Below are positions 5,030-5,046 of a stretch of DNA of 5,046 nucleotides, one piece after another. The position numbers and the translations under genes were made by a program. The notes beneath the pieces were generated by a model. It had not been told where the DNA came from and ran no database searches. It saw only the letters and a list, made by a program, of their open reading frames with translations. Position 1 is the stretch's first letter. Each line of letters begins with the position of its first letter. Source of the DNA: Clostridia bacterium. Lineage in GTDB: Bacteria > Bacillota > Clostridia > Christensenellales > CAG-1252. The stretch covers positions 1-5,046 of the forward strand of contig JAEDHM010000100.1 in assembly GCA_016296985.1 (NCBI GenBank), read 5' to 3'.

Positions 5030-5046
5030 CCAAGTCGCAGACTTGG
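5030..5046. repeat. Perfect short hairpin at the window edge
   Basis: CCAAGTC (5030-5036) and GACTTGG (5040-5046) form a perfect 7-bp inverted repeat around GCA. No T-run follows on the minus strand, and the plus-strand continuation is outside the window, so it cannot be assigned as a terminator. It may be part of a longer repeat or a downstream regulatory structure. Confidence 0.4.

Overview
The window looks like chromosomal core sequence from a low-to-moderate GC Firmicute, most likely an anaerobic member of the Clostridia. Supporting this are strong AGGAGG-type ribosome binding sites, sigma-A promoters (TTGACA/TATAAT type), an AT-rich intergenic background, a small rubredoxin, and a deoxynucleoside catabolic operon whose proteins resemble Firmicute enzymes. 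The species cannot be determined from the sequence alone.

Left part (about 180-3245, minus strand): a compact four-gene deoxynucleoside/nucleoside salvage operon in the order deoC, deoD, deoB, cdd. It is read leftward from one strong promoter (extended -10 TATAAT, -35 TTGAAA) and ends at a 12-bp hairpin terminator just beyond cdd. Gaps between genes are 1 to 11 nt, and ribosome binding sites overlap or abut upstream stop codons, suggesting translational coupling. DeoD splits purine (deoxy)nucleosides to (deoxy)ribose-1-phosphate, DeoB isomerises this to the 5-phosphate, DeoC cleaves deoxyribose-5-phosphate to acetaldehyde and glyceraldehyde-3-phosphate, and Cdd deaminates (deoxy)cytidine. No regulator, nucleoside transporter or pyrimidine phosphorylase lies in the window. 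A perfect 8-bp dyad overlies the operon promoter and is a candidate operator.

Middle (3377-4289, plus strand): a divergently transcribed gene for an unrecognised single-pass membrane protein. It has an N-terminal soluble domain, one transmembrane helix and a C-terminal domain that falls into another reading frame. A -1 shift (one missing base) inside an 18-nt overlap would join the halves into a protein of about 287 residues, so the gene is frameshifted or the sequence contains an indel error.

Right part (4303-5046): a rubredoxin gene on the minus strand converges on the membrane-protein gene across a shared bidirectional terminator. It is divergent from ssrA (tmRNA, 4634-4984), which has its own promoter, a complete tRNA-like acceptor with G3-U70, a tag frame ending in ALAA and a 16-bp terminator. 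The tag's resume codon is not the usual Ala or Gly. The window ends in a short perfect hairpin.

The first 180 bases hold no convincing gene, but they contain nested inverted repeats and a possible leftward promoter for a gene beyond the edge. No transposase, CRISPR array, rRNA or ordinary tRNA was seen.
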